29,531 nt of DNA from the NCBI GenBank assembly GCA_019746355.1, contig JAIESC010000248.1, positions 1 through 29,531 of the forward strand. Direction: 5' to 3'. The first letter of the stretch is position 1. Each line of letters begins with the position of its first letter. Positions 27,293 through 29,531 of this stretch are shown here, piece after piece. The DNA comes from Xanthobacteraceae bacterium. GTDB taxonomy: Bacteria > Pseudomonadota > Alphaproteobacteria > Rhizobiales > Xanthobacteraceae. The notes below the pieces were generated by a model. It ran no database searches. It worked only from the letters and a program-made list of their open reading frames with translations, and was not told the DNA's origin. The position numbers and the translations under genes were made by a program.

Positions 27293-28921
27293 ATGAGCAG
27301 GCTCCTTCCCTTCGGTCTGTCGTGGCGCGCGGTGACCGCCGGCGTGCTGGTCGTGCTGGTGTTCTTCACCGGCACGCTCTGGGCGCTCAACGCCTTGATC
27401 CCGTCGAACCCGATGCACGAGAGCAGGCCGTCGCTCGCCCAGTTGCATCCGATGGAGCCGATCACCCGCACCTCGGTGATCATCGCGCCGGTCGCGGTCG
27501 CCGCGCTGGCGATCCGCGACATCATGGAGGCGAATGCGCCGCGCGGACTGAACGGCAGGAACGACAATCCGCTCGCCGATCTTCTGGGCAAGGCCGAGAT
27601 CGGCTGGAGCATCTCGCGCGGCCCCATTGGCGTCCAGGGCACCAACAACGGGCTCAACATCGCGACCAGCCTCAACGGCTCGCTGCGCGCGACCGGGCAG
27701 ATCGCCAACCAGGGCGGCAACGCCGCGGGCGCGCTCGCCGGCGTGCTCGGCGGCAGCCTCGGCCGCGACGTGCAGAAGCTCACCGGCCGCGTGCTCGACC
27801 AGCGCGCCGACATCCGCGGCACCGTCTCCGTGCTCTCGCGGCCGCAGCTTCTGCCGAACTGGCGGATCGAGCCCAATCTGTCCGGCAACGTCTCGCTCGG
27901 CGACGGCGGCATGCAGATCGCCGGCCTCAAGATCAACATCGCCGATCAGGTGAAGCCGCTGCTCGACAAGACCGTGAACGAGCAGATCGGCAATCTCTCC
28001 GGCCGGCTGCGCAGCGACCGCACGCTGGAAACCGCCGCGCGCAAGCAGTGGACGCAGATGTGCCGCTCGATCTCGCTCGGCCAAGCCTCGCCTGGACAAG
28101 CCTCGCCTGGACAAGCCTCGCCTGGACAAGCCGCGGCCGGCGTGCCGCCCTTGTGGCTCGAGGTGCGGCCGACCCGCGCCTTTGCCGCGCAGCCGCGCAT
28201 CCTGCCGGACTGGGTGATCCTGACCATCGGCGTGCAGGCCGAGACGCGGATCGTGCCGAACGCGACCCGGCCGGAATGCCCGTTCCCGTCGCAGCTCGAT
28301 CTCGTGCCGCGGCAGATGGACCAGGGCGAGGTCAAGATCGCGGTGCCGATCGACGTGCCGTTCACCGAGCTCAACCGCGTGATGGAAGCGCAGCTCAAGA
28401 ACAAGACCTTCCCCGAGACCGGCAACGCACCCGGCCAGGTCACGGTGCTGGCCTCGAACATTTCCGCAAGCGGCGAGCGGCTGCTGATCTCGCTGCGCGT
28501 CAAGGCGAAGGAGACCAAGAGCTGGTTCGGCTTCGGTGCGGAGGCGACCGTGCATGTCTGGGGCAAGCCCGTGCTCGACCAGCAGAGCCAGATCATGCGG
28601 CTCACCGACATCACGCTCGATGTGCGCTCCGACGCCGCCTTCGGCGTTCTGGGTGCGGCCGCGCGCGCGGCGATCCCCTATCTGCAGAAGGCGCTCGCCG
28701 ACAACGCCGTGGTCGATCTCAAGCCGTTCGCCGCCAACGCGCGGAAGAGCATCGAAGCCGCGATCGCCGATTTCCAGGCCCCGGTCGACGGTGTCGAGGT
28801 CGAGGCCGCCGTGACCGGGTTGCGTCTGGTTGGAATTGATTTCGACAACTCGACGCTTCGCGTGATCGCCGAGGCGGACGGCACCGCCCGCGCGCTGGTG
28901 CGCAAGATCGCGCTTCAATAG
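27293..28921 (+). CDS. DUF4403 family protein
   Basis: A 542-residue protein with an N-terminal membrane anchor or signal (about residues 8-32, WRAVTAGVLVVLVFFTGTLWAL), then a periplasmic body in which several segments match DUF4403: LGKAEIGWSISRGPI, DQVKPLLDKTVNEQI, and VTVLASNISASGERLLISLRVKAK. The fold resembles lipid- or sugar-binding tubular proteins; the function is not known. The ATG at 27293 has no clear ribosome site. In the middle (about residues 262-282) is a tandem SPGQA repeat. The 236 bases before the start hold the promoters of this and the divergent YkuD gene. Confidence 0.85.
   Translation: MSRLLPFGLSWRAVTAGVLVVLVFFTGTLWALNALIPSNPMHESRPSLAQLHPMEPITRTSVIIAPVAVAALAIRDIMEANAPRGLNGRNDNPLADLLGKAEIGWSISRGPIGVQGTNNGLNIATSLNGSLRATGQIANQGGNAAGALAGVLGGSLGRDVQKLTGRVLDQRADIRGTVSVLSRPQLLPNWRIEPNLSGNVSLGDGGMQIAGLKINIADQVKPLLDKTVNEQIGNLSGRLRSDRTLETAARKQWTQMCRSISLGQASPGQASPGQASPGQAAAGVPPLWLEVRPTRAFAAQPRILPDWVILTIGVQAETRIVPNATRPECPFPSQLDLVPRQMDQGEVKIAVPIDVPFTELNRVMEAQLKNKTFPETGNAPGQVTVLASNISASGERLLISLRVKAKETKSWFGFGAEATVHVWGKPVLDQQSQIMRLTDITLDVRSDAAFGVLGAAARAAIPYLQKALADNAVVDLKPFAANARKSIEAAIADFQAPVDGVEVEAAVTGLRLVGIDFDNSTLRVIAEADGTARALVRKIALQ
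28082..28132 (+). repeat. 15-bp in-frame tandem repeat in the DUF4403 gene
   Basis: Three exact copies of CAAGCCTCGCCTGGA and a partial fourth encode Gln-Ala-Ser-Pro-Gly units. Exact identity suggests recent slippage or expansion. Confidence 0.95.
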
Positions 28922-28967
28922 ATACCATCAACGCCGCGCGGCAGCGCGTTCACTCGCACTCCGACGT

Positions 28968-29104
28968 CATGGCCGGGCTTGTCCCGGCACTGCTCCGCGG
29001 TCATTCCGGGACGCCGCGAAGCGGCGGGCCCGGAATCCAGTTCAGGAGAAAGTCCCTTTTAAACTGGATTCCGGGCTCGCGCCTTCGGCGCGCCCCGGAA
29101 TGAC
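28968..29104. repeat. Half GGGCTTGTCCC repeat plus full CATTCCGGG palindromic repeat
   Basis: 28968-28989 is a half copy (GTCATGGCCGGGCTTGTCC) of the family at 791-907. 29000-29104 is a full palindrome with arms GTCATTCCGGG and CCCGGAATGAC, an inner pair GAATCCAGTT and AACTGGATTC, and GC hairpins in both arms; it matches the element at 6-111. This fills most of the 388-base gap between the DUF4403 gene and the last gene. Confidence 0.85.
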
Positions 29105-29155
29105 GCCGTGGACTTTTTTCAGCTCATGCTCTCGCGATATGCACGCGAATTCCCC

Positions 29156-29180
29156 GGAACCAATTTTCGGAACCGCCGTT
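29156..29180 (+). promoter_or_regulatory. EcfG-type general stress promoter
   Basis: GGAAC (29156-29160), 16 bases, then CGTT (29177-29180), an exact match to the EcfG consensus. The leader to the ATG at 29310 would be about 120 bases. No gene is seen between them. Confidence 0.5.
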
Positions 29181-29309
29181 GTCTCTCTGCGCTGACAAGC
29201 GCGCGTGCGCTGCGTCACAGATGTCGCAACAGCGCTGCCGATTGAACACAAATTCGATTCATTCGGCTCTGCAAATTCCCACCAGCGATTCAAGGGGAGT
29301 ATCCGCTTC

Positions 29310-29531
29310 ATGACCGTGCGCCTTCGCCCGAGTGCCACCTCGCTTCTGCTCGCCGGCACCGCGATCCTGACGCTTTCAGTGTTGCCGTCGGTCACGCGCG
29401 CCGCGCCGCGCGACGGCTCCTTCACCGTCGCCCAGGCTCCCGCCGCACAGGAGAAGAAAGACGACGACAAGGAGCAGAAGGGCCGGCCGGCAAGGCCGCC
29501 TGCGCGTCAGGCTCCTCCGGCCGCGCAGCAG
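29310..29531 (+). CDS. Secreted Ala/Pro/Gln-rich protein, 3' end beyond the window
   Basis: The first 74 codons of a longer gene. The product starts with a signal peptide (RLRPSATSLLLAGTAILTLSVLPSVTRA), then a spacer (PRDGSFTVAQAPAAQ) and a charged, Pro-rich segment (EKKDDDKEQKGRPARPPARQ) that runs off the end. This layout is common before OmpA-like or other envelope domains in Rhizobiales, but no domain is visible yet, so I assign none. AAGGGGAG lies about 11 bases before the ATG. Confidence 0.7.
   Translation, partial: MTVRLRPSATSLLLAGTAILTLSVLPSVTRAAPRDGSFTVAQAPAAQEKKDDDKEQKGRPARPPARQAPPAAQQ

Noticed and set aside
27104..28918. A 604-codon open frame on the - strand opposite the DUF4403 gene
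   Set aside because: The repeated SPGQA units read there only as shadow residues, and the frame lacks any recognisable segment or ribosome site.
29042..29470. A 142-codon - strand frame at the window end
   Set aside because: It runs through a palindromic repeat and across the signal peptide region of the + strand gene with a good ribosome site, and has no domain.

Overview
The window is high-GC DNA with the gene content of an alphaproteobacterium of the Hyphomicrobiales (Rhizobiales), most like the Xanthobacteraceae/Nitrobacteraceae (Bradyrhizobium- or Pseudolabrys-type). The pointers are several YkuD L,D-transpeptidases with the short SSGC[IF]RLTN active site, an extensin-like lipoprotein, a Tim44-domain protein, a DUF4403 protein, GGAAC-N16/17-CGTT promoters of the EcfG type, and many palindromic intergenic repeats. 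This placement is inference from content; no rRNA or tRNA gene is present.

Layout. 1-2400: a palindromic repeat, a cupin protein (+), then an FMN reductase/NmrA oxidoreductase pair (-). 2613-10247: a TRAP transporter (dctQ, dctM, dctP, all -) divergent from a fused hydantoinase A/B (5-oxoprolinase type), a RidA-family deaminase and a GYD-domain protein (all +). The divergent promoter region carries two inverted repeats. This is probably an uptake and breakdown module for a cyclic amide such as 5-oxoproline or a hydantoin. 10536-14010: three envelope proteins on the - strand (Tim44-domain, a secreted protein with a palindrome inserted in its coding sequence, and an extensin-like lipoprotein). 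14163-15694: a DUF2798 membrane protein overlapping an amidase (+). 15929-16012: a 27-codon membrane peptide gene behind an EcfG-type promoter.

16123-22208 is a methionine/methyl-cycle operon on the - strand: an ArsR regulator fused to a SAM methyltransferase, then metF, then metH, with a perfect 16-bp palindromic operator just upstream of the first gene. Between metF and metH sits a 430-bp cassette. It consists of a DUF559 (Vsr-like) endonuclease gene bracketed by matching hairpin-bearing ends in inverted orientation, and one end forms the last codons and the stop of metF. It looks like a small mobile element and is the most interesting object here. A possible non-coding relative lies between dctQ and dctM. 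Divergent from the operon is a TrmO-like tRNA methyltransferase.

23106-29531: two tandem paralogous L,D-transpeptidases (+), a PanE-family reductase (+), a third membrane-anchored and active-site-altered YkuD protein (-), a DUF4403 protein (+), and the start of a secreted Pro/Ala/Gln-rich protein (+) cut by the window end and preceded by an EcfG-type promoter. The theme of this part is cell-wall remodelling with a likely general-stress component.
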